DNA of 64,000 nt from Telluria mixta (GTDB lineage: Bacteria > Pseudomonadota > Gammaproteobacteria > Burkholderiales > Burkholderiaceae_D): contig NZ_CP119520.1 of assembly GCF_029223865.1 (NCBI RefSeq), forward strand, positions 3,534,001 to 3,598,000, given 5' to 3'. The notes beneath the pieces were generated by a model. The model saw nothing but the letters and a program-made list of their open reading frames with translations, was not told where the DNA came from and searched no databases. A program made the translations under genes and the position numbers. Positions 40,261-48,617 of the stretch are shown piece by piece (the stretch's first letter is position 1; each line of letters begins with the position of its first letter).

Positions 40261-40823
40261 ACAACGCAACCGAGAACGATGCTTCGAGAGCGGCATGGCC
40301 GCAGCTCATGGTACGCGCCCAGGATGGCGACCAGGCGGCGTACTGCCGTCTGTTGAAGGCGATCGTACCCGTCATCCGCGCGCTCGTGCGACGAAAAATT
40401 TACCAGGATGACGCGTTGGTCGAAGACGTGATACAGGACGTCCTGCTGACCGTCCACCGGGTCCGGCACACCTATGATCCCGATCGTCCCTTCTTGCCGT
40501 GGCTGTCCGCCATCGTCGCCGCGCGCGCCATCGACGCGTTGCGTGCGCGCGGCCGCAGGGAACATTGGGAGGTGAGCGATGACGAGGCCGTGCTCGGGCA
40601 TCCGGACGCATCCAGCCCGGATGGGCAGGCGCATCGGCAAGTGGATCATTTGCTGAGCCGTCTCCCCGCGCGTCAACGACGGATGGTCGAACTCGTCCAT
40701 TTATCCGACATGAGCCTCGCCGACGCCGCGGCGGCCAGCAGCACGACGTTGGCGGCAGTGAAGTCCCTGCTGCACCGCGCTTTTGCCACGCTTCGCCGCA
40801 ACAAGGAAACCGACCATGAATGA
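40257..40823 (+). CDS. ECF-type RNA polymerase sigma factor
   Basis: The protein has 188 residues from a TTG start that overlaps the stop of the upstream gene (TTGA). Region 2 is seen in AYCRLLKAIVPVIRALVRRK, ALVEDVIQDVLLTVHRVRHT and PFLPWLSAIVAARAIDALRA; region 4 is in RLPARQRRMVELVHLSDMSL and AVKSLLHRAFATLRR. It belongs with the sigma factors paired to NrsF (DUF1109) anti-sigma proteins, such as Caulobacter SigF. The next ATG (40308) would remove part of region 2. It probably controls this operon and other envelope-redox genes. Confidence 0.88.
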   Translation: MNNATENDASRAAWPQLMVRAQDGDQAAYCRLLKAIVPVIRALVRRKIYQDDALVEDVIQDVLLTVHRVRHTYDPDRPFLPWLSAIVAARAIDALRARGRREHWEVSDDEAVLGHPDASSPDGQAHRQVDHLLSRLPARQRRMVELVHLSDMSLADAAAASSTTLAAVKSLLHRAFATLRRNKETDHE

Positions 40824-41445
40824 GCACGATGCCCTGATCGAACGACTGTGCCGAGATGCGCATCCCGTGAAGAGAACCGCGACACCCTGGCGCCGGGCGG
40901 CAGGATGGATGCTCGTGGCGCTTCCTTGCGGCTTTCTCGCCTCCCTGATCCTGCCGCAGGCACGCCCGGACTGGTCCAGCCCGGGCGCGTTGTGGGCAGG
41001 GTTATGGATCGTGGCGTCGTTCTGCCTCGGAATGCTTGCCATCGGGACAGCATTTGCCCTCAGCATTGCCGGGCAGCGCATCAGGCACTGGCGCGGCCTT
41101 GTCGCACTGACCGCTGCCTGGCTGCTGATCGGACTGACCGGTGTGACGAATTCGATGGACAAGGTCGGGCATGCCGGAGACGGGATCTATTGTTACGCCT
41201 TCCTCATGGTCGTCGGCCTGCCGATGGTCGCGATCATGGTTGCCTCGATCCGGCGAACCCGCTCACTGCATCCGCTCCGTAGCCTGGCCATTGCGGGCCT
41301 GGGCATCGCGGCGACGTCGCAAATGCTGCTGGGGCTGTGTCACCCGGTGGCAGGGCAATTGTTCGACCTGGCGATGCACCTGGCCGCCACCATTACCCTC
41401 GTCGCGTTCACGTCCCTCGCGGGCCGGCGCTGGGTCAGGATCTGA
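40816..41445 (+). CDS. NrsF-type (DUF1109) membrane anti-sigma factor
   Basis: The protein has 209 residues and six hydrophobic segments. The N-terminal cytoplasmic part (MNEHDALIERLCRDAHPVKR) starts the anti-sigma domain. Membrane helices follow (LVALPCGFLASLILP and others), with conserved cysteines in LGMLAIGTA neighbours and GLCHPVAGQLFDLAMHLAAT. Proteins of this type hold a SigF-like ECF factor until an envelope signal such as heavy metals or oxidants acts. It overlaps the sigma gene by 8 bp. It closes the four-gene operon. Confidence 0.85.
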   Translation: MNEHDALIERLCRDAHPVKRTATPWRRAAGWMLVALPCGFLASLILPQARPDWSSPGALWAGLWIVASFCLGMLAIGTAFALSIAGQRIRHWRGLVALTAAWLLIGLTGVTNSMDKVGHAGDGIYCYAFLMVVGLPMVAIMVASIRRTRSLHPLRSLAIAGLGIAATSQMLLGLCHPVAGQLFDLAMHLAATITLVAFTSLAGRRWVRI

Positions 41446-41447
41446 TC

Positions 41448-42434
41448 TCATTTGCAGGGCCGTTTGCTCATGTCGCCAATCGCATCCACCTGCGCCTGCG
41501 TCAGTACCTGGGGCGGTGGCTCGTCGACAGGATAGCCGTTCGCATCGAAGCGCATCGGCGGCGGCGGCGGTTCGTTCGGGCACGCCGGCACGGCACGCGG
41601 CAGCGATGCCGCCAGCGCGAACAACCGGTCGCGCAACGGGACGCGCACGACGTTGGCATCGATCCACAACTCGTACATACGCCGGCCTTCGAACCAGGAC
41701 AGCAGCGAGACCGCCTTGCCCGACGGGGCTTCCTTGACGACGAGCCTGGCCCGCATACCGTTGATGCGCTCCGGCTCGTCTTTCGGATGGCGCCAGGCGC
41801 GGCTGCCGTCGGCGGACATGTCGTGTTCGAGCAGGGTGACCCGGTGCCCGTCCGGCATGCGGAAGCCGCGGTACAGGCGCGAGGGGACGTCGGTGACATT
41901 TTCGGCCCGGCCGCCCAGGCTCTCGAATTGCGCGAACGGCGTGTGCGTCAGGTCGACCGGCGCGAACGCCAGCTTGCGGGTCGCCTTCGCGAGCGATTGA
42001 AACGCGATGTCGAAACGCGCGAGATCGCCTTCGCAAACGTGCTCGAAGCCGTTCCTGAGCGCGTCGGCCGCATGCGTCGCTGCGTGTTCGGACCGGTCGA
42101 CGCTGCACTGGTACTCCCGCACGCCGGTGTGAATGATCGAGCCGCAGGCGATGGCCACGATGATGCCCGCCACGGTCAGCAGCCAACGTTTGGCAGGCGG
42201 GGGCGGCGTGGCGGGCGCCGGTTTCCGCAAGCGCCGCCCGCCCCAGCGGCACAGCCAGGCCAGCCCGAGAACCGGCAGCGCCATCATGGCGGTCACGCGC
42301 AGGACGTCCAGCAGCGGCGCGTGCAGCCAAACGACGCAGAACAGGGCATACATGCCGGCCGCCAGCAGGGCCAGCGCATTGACGACGTGGCCGGCCGACC
42401 AGAGCAGCACGCCGATGGCGCCTTTCAGTGTCAT
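41448..42434 (-). CDS. Membrane protein of unknown function downstream of yceI
   Basis: The protein has 328 residues. The first 100 contain three membrane helices (AGHVVNALALLAAGMYALFC, VLRVTAMMALPVLGLAWLCR, and LTVAGIIVAIACGSIIHTGV). A soluble domain of about 220 residues follows with WFEGRRMYELWIDANVVRVP. A Pro-rich tail (EPPPPPMRFD) closes it. No family was recognised. Its start overlaps the yceI stop by 4 bp, so it is coupled to that gene. Confidence 0.7.
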   Translation of the reverse strand: MTLKGAIGVLLWSAGHVVNALALLAAGMYALFCVVWLHAPLLDVLRVTAMMALPVLGLAWLCRWGGRRLRKPAPATPPPPAKRWLLTVAGIIVAIACGSIIHTGVREYQCSVDRSEHAATHAADALRNGFEHVCEGDLARFDIAFQSLAKATRKLAFAPVDLTHTPFAQFESLGGRAENVTDVPSRLYRGFRMPDGHRVTLLEHDMSADGSRAWRHPKDEPERINGMRARLVVKEAPSGKAVSLLSWFEGRRMYELWIDANVVRVPLRDRLFALAASLPRAVPACPNEPPPPPMRFDANGYPVDEPPPQVLTQAQVDAIGDMSKRPCK

Positions 42435-43090
42435 GAGGGCGGACTCCAGCGCCGCGCGACGATGTGAAAGCGCACCTCCAGCTCGTCCTGCACCGCCAGC
42501 AGCCCGGCACCCACCGAAAACGGCGTGATGCCGAAATCGGTCTGCTCCAGGCGCGCCGTGCCGCTTGCGGTCACCTGCGCCGCGTCGACCTGCACCGCGG
42601 CCGGCAGTTCCAGCCGGCGCGTGACGCCATGCAGCGTGACGGCGACACGCAGCCGGCCATCCGCGGGCAGTTCCGCATGCAGCGTCACCACCGGATAGCG
42701 CCCGGCGTCGAGCACCGGGCCGAGCATGTTCTTGCGCGTGCCTTCGACCGCTTCCGGCGACGGCGACGTGACGATGCCCGCGTCGCGCAGCAGTTGCGGT
42801 TCGTCGACGGTCAACTGGTCGAGGCGGAACGAGACGTCGGCCCGGCCCAGGCCGGGCGCGGCATAGCCGGTCAAGGTGTGGCTGGCCACCACGTGGTCAT
42901 GCCCGAGCCGCGCCATCAGGCCGCCGCGGCGTACCGTCACGGCCAGCAGCGAGGCTTTCGGGTCGACTGCGTAGACGGCGGCGCCGGACATGGCCGCGCT
43001 GCGATACGCGTCCGTACCCGCCGCTGGACCGGGCACCAGCGGTGCCTGCGGCGCCAGCGGCTGCCCGCAGGCGGTTAGCAGCAACAGCAA
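42431..43090 (-). CDS. YceI-family lipocalin-like lipoprotein
   Basis: The protein has about 219 residues from TTG at 43090. A lipobox (LLLLTAC) is followed by a YceI domain: YAVDPKASLLAVTVRRGGLM, GHDHVVASHTLTGYA, and TLHGVTRRLELPAAVQ. YceI proteins bind isoprenoids such as quinones in the periplasm. The signal peptide is too short from TTG. In the same frame ACG at 43108 would give M-K-R-T-L-P-L-L-L, a complete lipoprotein signal. No ATG/GTG exists between the upstream stop and 43090. The exact start is thus unclear. The stop overlaps the next gene by 4 bp. Confidence 0.85.
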   Translation of the reverse strand: MLLLLTACGQPLAPQAPLVPGPAAGTDAYRSAAMSGAAVYAVDPKASLLAVTVRRGGLMARLGHDHVVASHTLTGYAAPGLGRADVSFRLDQLTVDEPQLLRDAGIVTSPSPEAVEGTRKNMLGPVLDAGRYPVVTLHAELPADGRLRVAVTLHGVTRRLELPAAVQVDAAQVTASGTARLEQTDFGITPFSVGAGLLAVQDELEVRFHIVARRWSPPS

Positions 43091-43111
43091 GGGCAGGGTG
43101 CGTTTCGTGAC

Positions 43112-43894
43112 TCAATCCCCCAACGGAAAGAAGGACAGCCACCAGGGAGGGTTCTTGCCGCCCTGGTAGGTGTTGCCATCATAGCGCAGCGTGGTCCGCT
43201 CGATCTTCGGCTTGCCGATCGCGTCGTCGGCCGCGCTTTCCCGCGTGATCCGCGCGGTGACGGTCAGGTCCGCAAACCCATGGGACGATGTCGGTGCGAG
43301 ACCCAGCGACAGCTCGGCTTTGTCGAAGACGAGTCCGTCCGACTGGCCGAGACAGCCTTTGACGGCTTCCCAATGCGACATCGGCAGGCCCCGCAGCACG
43401 GGCTGGAGCGAATCGGCGGTACGGACGAAGAGCGTGAGCTCGTCTTCCCAGGCACCGTCCGCGCAACTCGCACCGCGCGCGGCACTCCGGAAGCGCACGC
43501 CGAATGCCCTGACGTCCTTTGCCAGCTGGTAAGGCGCGGTATCGATGCTCAGGCTGTGTTCTCCGAACTGGACGGACGCGTCTTCGCCGACCTCGCGCGC
43601 GTAGCTGCCGACGATGCGCCCGGACCGGGCATCCAGCATCGCGACGACCAGCTGTTTCACTTCCTCGTCGTTCGTGCTGAAGACGATGGCCGACAGCAGC
43701 GTCTTGCCGTCGTACGGCCACAGCTTGCATGCGGCCGTGACGACCTGGCTCTCGTTCCCTTTTTTCAGGACGCCGGCGCTCTTCGCGACGGCCGCCACAA
43801 CGGTCTCCGGGCACGATTCGGCCGCATGCGCCGTCTGCAGCAACAGGCACGCCAGGGCAGCACCAACGAGGCCGCGACGAACGATCCCCGTCAT
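43112..43894 (-). CDS. Secreted protein of unknown function
   Basis: The protein has 260 residues with a signal peptide (LVGAALACLLLQTAHAAES). The mature domain contains two Cys pairs (SCPETV and AACKLWPYDG; GASCADG and KGCLGQ) and many short strands. No family was recognised. It is translated after the Pmp3 gene, overlapping it by 4 bp, and before yceI. The run suggests a shared role in the envelope. An upstream extension of the frame covers the Pmp3 gene in another phase and is not coding. Confidence 0.7.
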   Translation of the reverse strand: MTGIVRRGLVGAALACLLLQTAHAAESCPETVVAAVAKSAGVLKKGNESQVVTAACKLWPYDGKTLLSAIVFSTNDEEVKQLVVAMLDARSGRIVGSYAREVGEDASVQFGEHSLSIDTAPYQLAKDVRAFGVRFRSAARGASCADGAWEDELTLFVRTADSLQPVLRGLPMSHWEAVKGCLGQSDGLVFDKAELSLGLAPTSSHGFADLTVTARITRESAADDAIGKPKIERTTLRYDGNTYQGGKNPPWWLSFFPLGD

Positions 43895-44085
43895 GCCCGC
43901 TGTCGCAACGCGCGCTCGATCTTCTGGTCGGTCTTGAACTGGCTGAGCGCATACACGGCCCAGATGGTGGCCGGCAGCCAGCCGATCAGGGTGATCTGCA
44001 GGATCAGGCAGATGATGCCGGCGATCGGGCGGCCGATGGTGAAAAAGGTCAGCCAGGGCAGGACCAGGGCGATGATGAGGCGCAT
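43891..44085 (-). CDS. YqaE/Pmp3-family small membrane protein
   Basis: The protein has 64 residues with two membrane helices (RLIIALVLPWLTFFTIG and IICLILQITLIGWLPATIWA), the standard Pmp3/YqaE plan, followed by VYALSQFKTDQK. In other organisms such proteins affect membrane potential and cation stress. The start follows AAGGAGAACGAC. It heads the run of four genes ending with the membrane protein at 41448. Confidence 0.88.
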   Translation of the reverse strand: MRLIIALVLPWLTFFTIGRPIAGIICLILQITLIGWLPATIWAVYALSQFKTDQKIERALRQRA

Positions 44086-44225
44086 GTCGTTCTCCTTCAG
44101 GTAAGCCTCCAGCATAACGGCTTCGCGGACCTGAAAGCTCACGCATTTCCACCTGCGGAACGCGATTTCAAGCAAAGATTCCCGGCTTGTTCCACAATGC
44201 GCACTGCAACGAACACGGAACCATC

Positions 44226-45002
44226 ATGCTCACCGAACGTATCGACTTTCCCGGCCCCCACGGCAAGCTCTCCGCCAAGCTGGACGCCCCCACCGGCACG
44301 CCGCGCGCCTACGGCATCTTTGCCCACTGCTTCACCTGCAGCAAGGACGTGCTGGCCGCCACCTTCATCGCGCGCGGCCTCGCGAGCCTGGGCGTGGCCG
44401 TGCTGCGCTTCGACTTCGCCGGCCTCGGGGCCAGCCACGGCGATTTTGCCGACACCAATTTTTCGTCCAACGTCGAAGACCTCGTCGCGGCCGCCGACTA
44501 TATGCGCGACAAATTCGCGGCGCCGCAGCTCCTGATCGGCCACAGTCTGGGCGGCGCGGCCGTGCTGGCGGCGGCCCAGCGTGTGCCGGAGGCGAAGGCC
44601 ATCGTGACGATCGCGGCGCCCAGCGATCCGCACTACGTCGTCAATAAACTGCTGGGCGAGCACCTCGACACGATCGCGCAACTGGGCGAGGCGCGGGTAA
44701 AACTGGCCGGGCGCGATTTCAACATCCGCCAGCACTTCGTCGAGGACGCCGGCCGGCACCAACTGCACGAGAAGATCGCCACCCTCGGCCGCGCGCTGCT
44801 CGTGATGCACGCGCCGCAGGACGATACCGTCAGCATGGACAATGCCACCCGCATCTTCGAACTGGCGCAGCATCCGAAGAGTTTCATCTCGCTCGACGGC
44901 ATGGACCACCTGATCACGCGGCGCGAGGACGCCGCGTACGTGGCCGGCGTCATCTCGGCTTGGAGCGCGCGCTATCTCGACGCGGGGGCCGCGCATGCAT
45001 GA
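44226..45002 (+). CDS. Alpha/beta hydrolase
   Basis: The protein has 258 residues with no signal peptide. It has the nucleophile elbow GHSLGGAA, a downstream Asp candidate (HAPQDDTVSMDNA), and a catalytic His candidate (GMDHLITRREDA). It resembles the hydrolase half of the bifunctional hydrolase/OsmC proteins, but the OsmC half is absent. It overlaps the CAT-like gene by 8 bp. The substrate is unknown. Confidence 0.88.
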   Translation: MLTERIDFPGPHGKLSAKLDAPTGTPRAYGIFAHCFTCSKDVLAATFIARGLASLGVAVLRFDFAGLGASHGDFADTNFSSNVEDLVAAADYMRDKFAAPQLLIGHSLGGAAVLAAAQRVPEAKAIVTIAAPSDPHYVVNKLLGEHLDTIAQLGEARVKLAGRDFNIRQHFVEDAGRHQLHEKIATLGRALLVMHAPQDDTVSMDNATRIFELAQHPKSFISLDGMDHLITRREDAAYVAGVISAWSARYLDAGAAHA

Positions 45003-45636
45003 CTTCGAGCGGCGGCGCGACCGCTTCGACTTCTTCGACCGCATGGAAAGCCCCGCGGTCAACCTGTGCTTCACGCTCGACGTGCCGGATTTCCGGCCGT
45101 GGTGCAAGGAGCAGGGGCTGGCACCATTCCACGTGATGCTGTGCGCCGTGCTGCGCGCCGTGCTGAAGGTGGAGAACTTCCGTTACCGGATCGTGGACGG
45201 TGAGGTCATCCGCATCGACCGCCTCGTGCCGTCGTTCACCGTGATGAACCAGCACGGCGACCTGAATTTCGCGCAGTTCGACTGGTCCGACGACGTGCGC
45301 GAATTCGTCGCGCGCGGCCTCGCTGCTCGGGAACAGGCCTCGAACATGACGGAGCTGAACGTCAAATACCGCACGATGTCGCCGCGCGATGCGAAGGACC
45401 AGGTGTTCGTCACCTGCATGCCGTGGCTCGATTTCACGTCGATCCAGCATCCGATGGCATCCATCGCCACGCCGGACATCCCGTCGTTCGCGTGGGGCCG
45501 TTTCCGCGACGGGCCGGACGGCCTGCAACTGCCGTTTTCCGTGCAGGCGCATCACGGCTTCGTCGACGGGTGGCACATCCATCTGCTGGGACGGCAGGTG
45601 GCCGACGAGCTGGCGGCGATCATCCGCGCATCCTAG
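44995..45636 (+). CDS. Chloramphenicol acetyltransferase-like (CAT) family protein
   Basis: The protein has 213 residues, near the CAT standard. The active-site motif HHxxxDG is present as HHGFVDG (186-192). Earlier parts (FDFFDRMESPAVNLCFTLDV, then GLAPFHVMLCAVLRAV) match CAT-like proteins. Whether it acetylates chloramphenicol is not known; many chromosomal homologues act on other substrates. It is coupled to the hydrolase gene by an 8-bp overlap. It ends 4 bp into the convergent gene at 45633. Confidence 0.88.
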   Translation: MHDFERRRDRFDFFDRMESPAVNLCFTLDVPDFRPWCKEQGLAPFHVMLCAVLRAVLKVENFRYRIVDGEVIRIDRLVPSFTVMNQHGDLNFAQFDWSDDVREFVARGLAAREQASNMTELNVKYRTMSPRDAKDQVFVTCMPWLDFTSIQHPMASIATPDIPSFAWGRFRDGPDGLQLPFSVQAHHGFVDGWHIHLLGRQVADELAAIIRAS

Positions 45637-46415
45637 TCGCCGCCGCCGCCGCCGCAGCCGCCACCGCAGCTGCTGCCGCACCCGCTGCCCCCGCCGTCGC
45701 CACCGCCGTCGCTGCCGCCGCCATCGGCGCAGGCGTCGCCACCGTCCGCGAAGGCCATGCCGCCGCAGGAACTCCCGTCGGCGCCGGCCTCACGCCGACC
45801 CAGGTGGGCGGCCAGCAGCTGCCGGTCGACGACGCCCGCCGCAACCAGCACCGTGAGCGCCAGTTCCGGATGCGGCCGCGCGCGCCACCTGCCGCGGCCG
45901 CGTTCGTTCAGGCGCGCGTGGACGATCTCGCCGGCCCGGCTCCAGTAACCGTGCCCGCCGGGCATGCGCAGCAGCGCGTCCAGGCCGAACAGCGCGGGCA
46001 GGCGCATGCTGCGCGGCGCGATGCCGTCGCGTTCGCGGCAGGCCGCGAACGTGTGCAGCAGGGCGTTCCCGACGAGCGCCGCCCGTTCCACGTGCGGCAC
46101 GACCGCCCCGAAGTGACGCACGCAAAAGCGTTCCAGCGATATCGGGTTCCAGCGCAGCCACGCGTGCCACACGGAGTCAGCCGCCTCCGACGGCAGGGCG
46201 CACGGCCGGCCGCTGTGCCGGACCGCGTCGAAGAAGCGCAGCAGGCCTTCCGCCGCGCGGGCGAAAAAAAAGGCATCCGTCCGGATGCCTTCGTATTCGC
46301 GTGGGGCGCTCGCGCGCCAGTAACTTTCCAGTCCCGCCGGCAGGTCCGCCAATTCGGCCTGCCAGGGCGAGGTGCGCCGCAGCCGTGCGGCGCGCAGTTC
46401 CTGGATCCACTTCAT
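45633..46415 (-). CDS. Protein with Gly/Cys-rich C-terminal tail
   Basis: The protein has 260 residues. The N-terminal 200 residues include ALPSEAADSVWHAWLRWNPI, then SLERFCVRHFGAVVPHVE. This resembles the plant-like glycine-rich domain (GRDP/DUF1399) pattern in which Trp-His and Phe-Cys are kept. The last 45 residues are low-complexity Gly, Ser and Cys (SGCGSSCGGGCGGGGGD). It may be a metal-binding or structural protein. The homology call is weak. Confidence 0.55.
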   Translation of the reverse strand: MKWIQELRAARLRRTSPWQAELADLPAGLESYWRASAPREYEGIRTDAFFFARAAEGLLRFFDAVRHSGRPCALPSEAADSVWHAWLRWNPISLERFCVRHFGAVVPHVERAALVGNALLHTFAACRERDGIAPRSMRLPALFGLDALLRMPGGHGYWSRAGEIVHARLNERGRGRWRARPHPELALTVLVAAGVVDRQLLAAHLGRREAGADGSSCGGMAFADGGDACADGGGSDGGGDGGGSGCGSSCGGGCGGGGGD

Positions 46416-46494
46416 GTTGCCCCCCTGTTTGTTGTTGTCGGCAGGTCCAGCTTACGGGGCAAATATGACAGTTTGATGACTTACCTGTGATGAC

Positions 46495-48393
46495 TTACTT
46501 CAACGCCGAGAAGATCGTCGTCAAACGGTCCTTCGTACCCTCGATACGCTCCAGGCGCGGGTAGCGCAGGCCGCCGCGGTAGTCGAGCGAGATCGTGCGC
46601 AGCACGTTGCCCTTCCTGACGAGCAGGCGAATGGGCTTGCCGTCCTTCGCATCCTTGATCGCGGCCTTCAGCAGTTCCGGCTTGTACACGCGGTCGTTGA
46701 CGGCCATGACGGTCGTGTTGGCGGCGAGGCCTGCGCGGAAGCCGATGCCGTCCCACACGACGTTGCGCACGGCGCCGTCCTGCGCGACCGTGAAGCCGAG
46801 CGAGTAGGTCAGGTCCAGCACCTTGTTGCGGTCGTCCACGCCCTTCAGGTAGTCCGTCGGCGTGTCCGTGTAGACCAGCTTCCAGCCGGCGCGGGCGAGG
46901 CCGTCCAGCGGGGCGCCCGGGCCGTGGCCGTCCAGCTTCGCGCGCAGGAAAGGCGCCCAGTCGTACGGCTGGACTTTCTGGAGTGCCGCGACGACGTCGT
47001 CGAACGTGTAGAACGCGGGCAGGTGGCTGCCGTTGTTCACGCTGTAGAAGGCGCGCGCGAAATCGTCCAGCGAGCGCTTGTCGCCCGAGAGTTCGCGGAT
47101 GCGCGTGTCGACGTCCAGCCAGATCAGCATGCCCTCGACGTAGTAGTCCTCGCTGCGCTGCCAGTTCGGCCAGCCCAGGCCGCGGCGCGCGTTGAGGATC
47201 GGGTCGTAGACCGTGTCCTGCACGGCGCGCCACGCGCGGCCCGCGATGCTGTCGTAGCGCGCGGCGCTCGCGGCCAGCGCGTCGCGTGCGCCGGTGGCGG
47301 AGACGAGACCGGAACGCGCGGCCAGCACGTTGCCCCAGTACTGGGTCTGGCCTTCGTACACCCACAGCAGCTCGTTGTCCATCGGGGTGTTGAAGTTGGG
47401 GACGTTCTGGCCGGCAGGGCGGCGGAACTTGCCGTTCCACGAGTGCGTGAATTCGTGCGGCAGCAGCTCGCGCCCGGCCTCGCTCTTGGCCCAGTCGGTG
47501 AAATAGCCCGGCTTGACGCCGTTTTCGCTGGACTGGTGGTGCTCGCGGCCGATGCCGCCGAATTCGTCGGACAGCGCGAACAGGAAATCGTAGTGGTCGT
47601 AGTGATACGAACCATACAGTTTATACGCTTGTTGCACGAGCGCGCGGTGCGCCGCGATCTGCTCGGGCTTCGCCTCCAGGCTTTCCGGGCTGTCGGCGAA
47701 CACGTTCAGGCGGACGGGCACCTTGCCGCCCGGGTCGAGGTCGAAGCGCTTGCTGTAGCGGCCCGCGAACAGCGGCGAATCCATCAGCGTCTCCAGGTCG
47801 CTCGCCTTGAAGTGGACGTCGTCGCCGGCGCGGTTGTCCGTCTCCAGCGCGGTGGCGTACTGCCAGCCCGCGGGCAGCTTGAGGTTCGCCTGCACGTTGA
47901 TGCCGCGCGCGACGTAGCCGGCCGGGTACAGCGTCGTCGAGATCCACTGCACGCCGAGGATGTCGTCCGTCATCGTGATGCGGCCCTGGCCCGATTCCAG
48001 TGGCGACAGGTACTGGTATTCGGCCTCCAGGCTCGTCGCGCCCTCGGGGACGGTCAGGTGGAACGCGTACACGTGCACCGGGTCGCGCTTCCATTCGACG
48101 GACTTGCCGTTCGCCGTGAACTTCAGGCCCGCCAGCTGCGTGATCGGGCCGTTCGGGCCGTGGTTCGCGGGCAGCCACTGCGGATACAGCAGGGTGAGGG
48201 GACCGGGCTTCACCGGAATCGTCATGTGCATGCGGAAGACCTGCTGCGACAGATCGGTCGCATCGACGTTCAGCACGATGGTGCCGGGGTAGGGCTGGTC
48301 GACCGGGGCAGGCACGTCGGCATGTGCCGGAAAGGCGAGCGCCAGCGCGAGCGCGGCGGCTGAAACGGACGAAGCGAACTTGGAAGCGGTCAT
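46495..48393 (-). CDS. Secreted M61-family (glycyl) aminopeptidase
   Basis: The protein has 632 residues with a signal peptide (SAAALALALAFPAHADV). The zinc motif HEFTH is at 313-317 (LLPHEFTHSWNGKFRRP), with the likely third ligand in LLWVYEGQTQYWG. A PDZ-like domain covers about the last 100 residues (GFTVAQDGAVRNVVWDGIGF and after). M61 enzymes release N-terminal glycine or alanine. The start at 48393 is chosen because the signal peptide begins there. The 48543 start would add 50 unrelated residues. Confidence 0.92.
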   Translation of the reverse strand: MTASKFASSVSAAALALALAFPAHADVPAPVDQPYPGTIVLNVDATDLSQQVFRMHMTIPVKPGPLTLLYPQWLPANHGPNGPITQLAGLKFTANGKSVEWKRDPVHVYAFHLTVPEGATSLEAEYQYLSPLESGQGRITMTDDILGVQWISTTLYPAGYVARGINVQANLKLPAGWQYATALETDNRAGDDVHFKASDLETLMDSPLFAGRYSKRFDLDPGGKVPVRLNVFADSPESLEAKPEQIAAHRALVQQAYKLYGSYHYDHYDFLFALSDEFGGIGREHHQSSENGVKPGYFTDWAKSEAGRELLPHEFTHSWNGKFRRPAGQNVPNFNTPMDNELLWVYEGQTQYWGNVLAARSGLVSATGARDALAASAARYDSIAGRAWRAVQDTVYDPILNARRGLGWPNWQRSEDYYVEGMLIWLDVDTRIRELSGDKRSLDDFARAFYSVNNGSHLPAFYTFDDVVAALQKVQPYDWAPFLRAKLDGHGPGAPLDGLARAGWKLVYTDTPTDYLKGVDDRNKVLDLTYSLGFTVAQDGAVRNVVWDGIGFRAGLAANTTVMAVNDRVYKPELLKAAIKDAKDGKPIRLLVRKGNVLRTISLDYRGGLRYPRLERIEGTKDRLTTIFSALK

Positions 48394-48520
48394 TGGCTGA
48401 AACCTAAAGGGAAGAAACGTAAACGGCCGAGTGTAGCACCGCGCCACCGGCCTAGATTCCAGGCGGCAGCGATCCAAATAAAATTTTAAAACAGGCCTTA
48501 AAAAAGATATTTTGTACGAC

Positions 48521-48546
48521 TTGAAAAGGGGTGGGGTGGCCATTAG
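48521..48546 (+). promoter_or_regulatory. Sigma32-like heat-shock promoter of hsp20
   Basis: CTTGAAA (48521-48527) matches the -35 of sigma32 promoters. CCATTA (48541-48546) follows at suitable distance as part of the -10 (consensus CCCCATNT). The start of transcription would leave a leader of about 60 bases. Confidence 0.65.
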
Positions 48547-48617
48547 ATTGGTTCCAACGGATGCTCACGATGAGGTCCGTCAACTTATCGCTTGTACTTT
48601 TTAGAGGATATCGAATC

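Noticed and set aside
48553..48617. RNA thermometer in the hsp20 leader
   Set aside because: No convincing ROSE or fourU pairing with the ribosome site could be drawn by eye.
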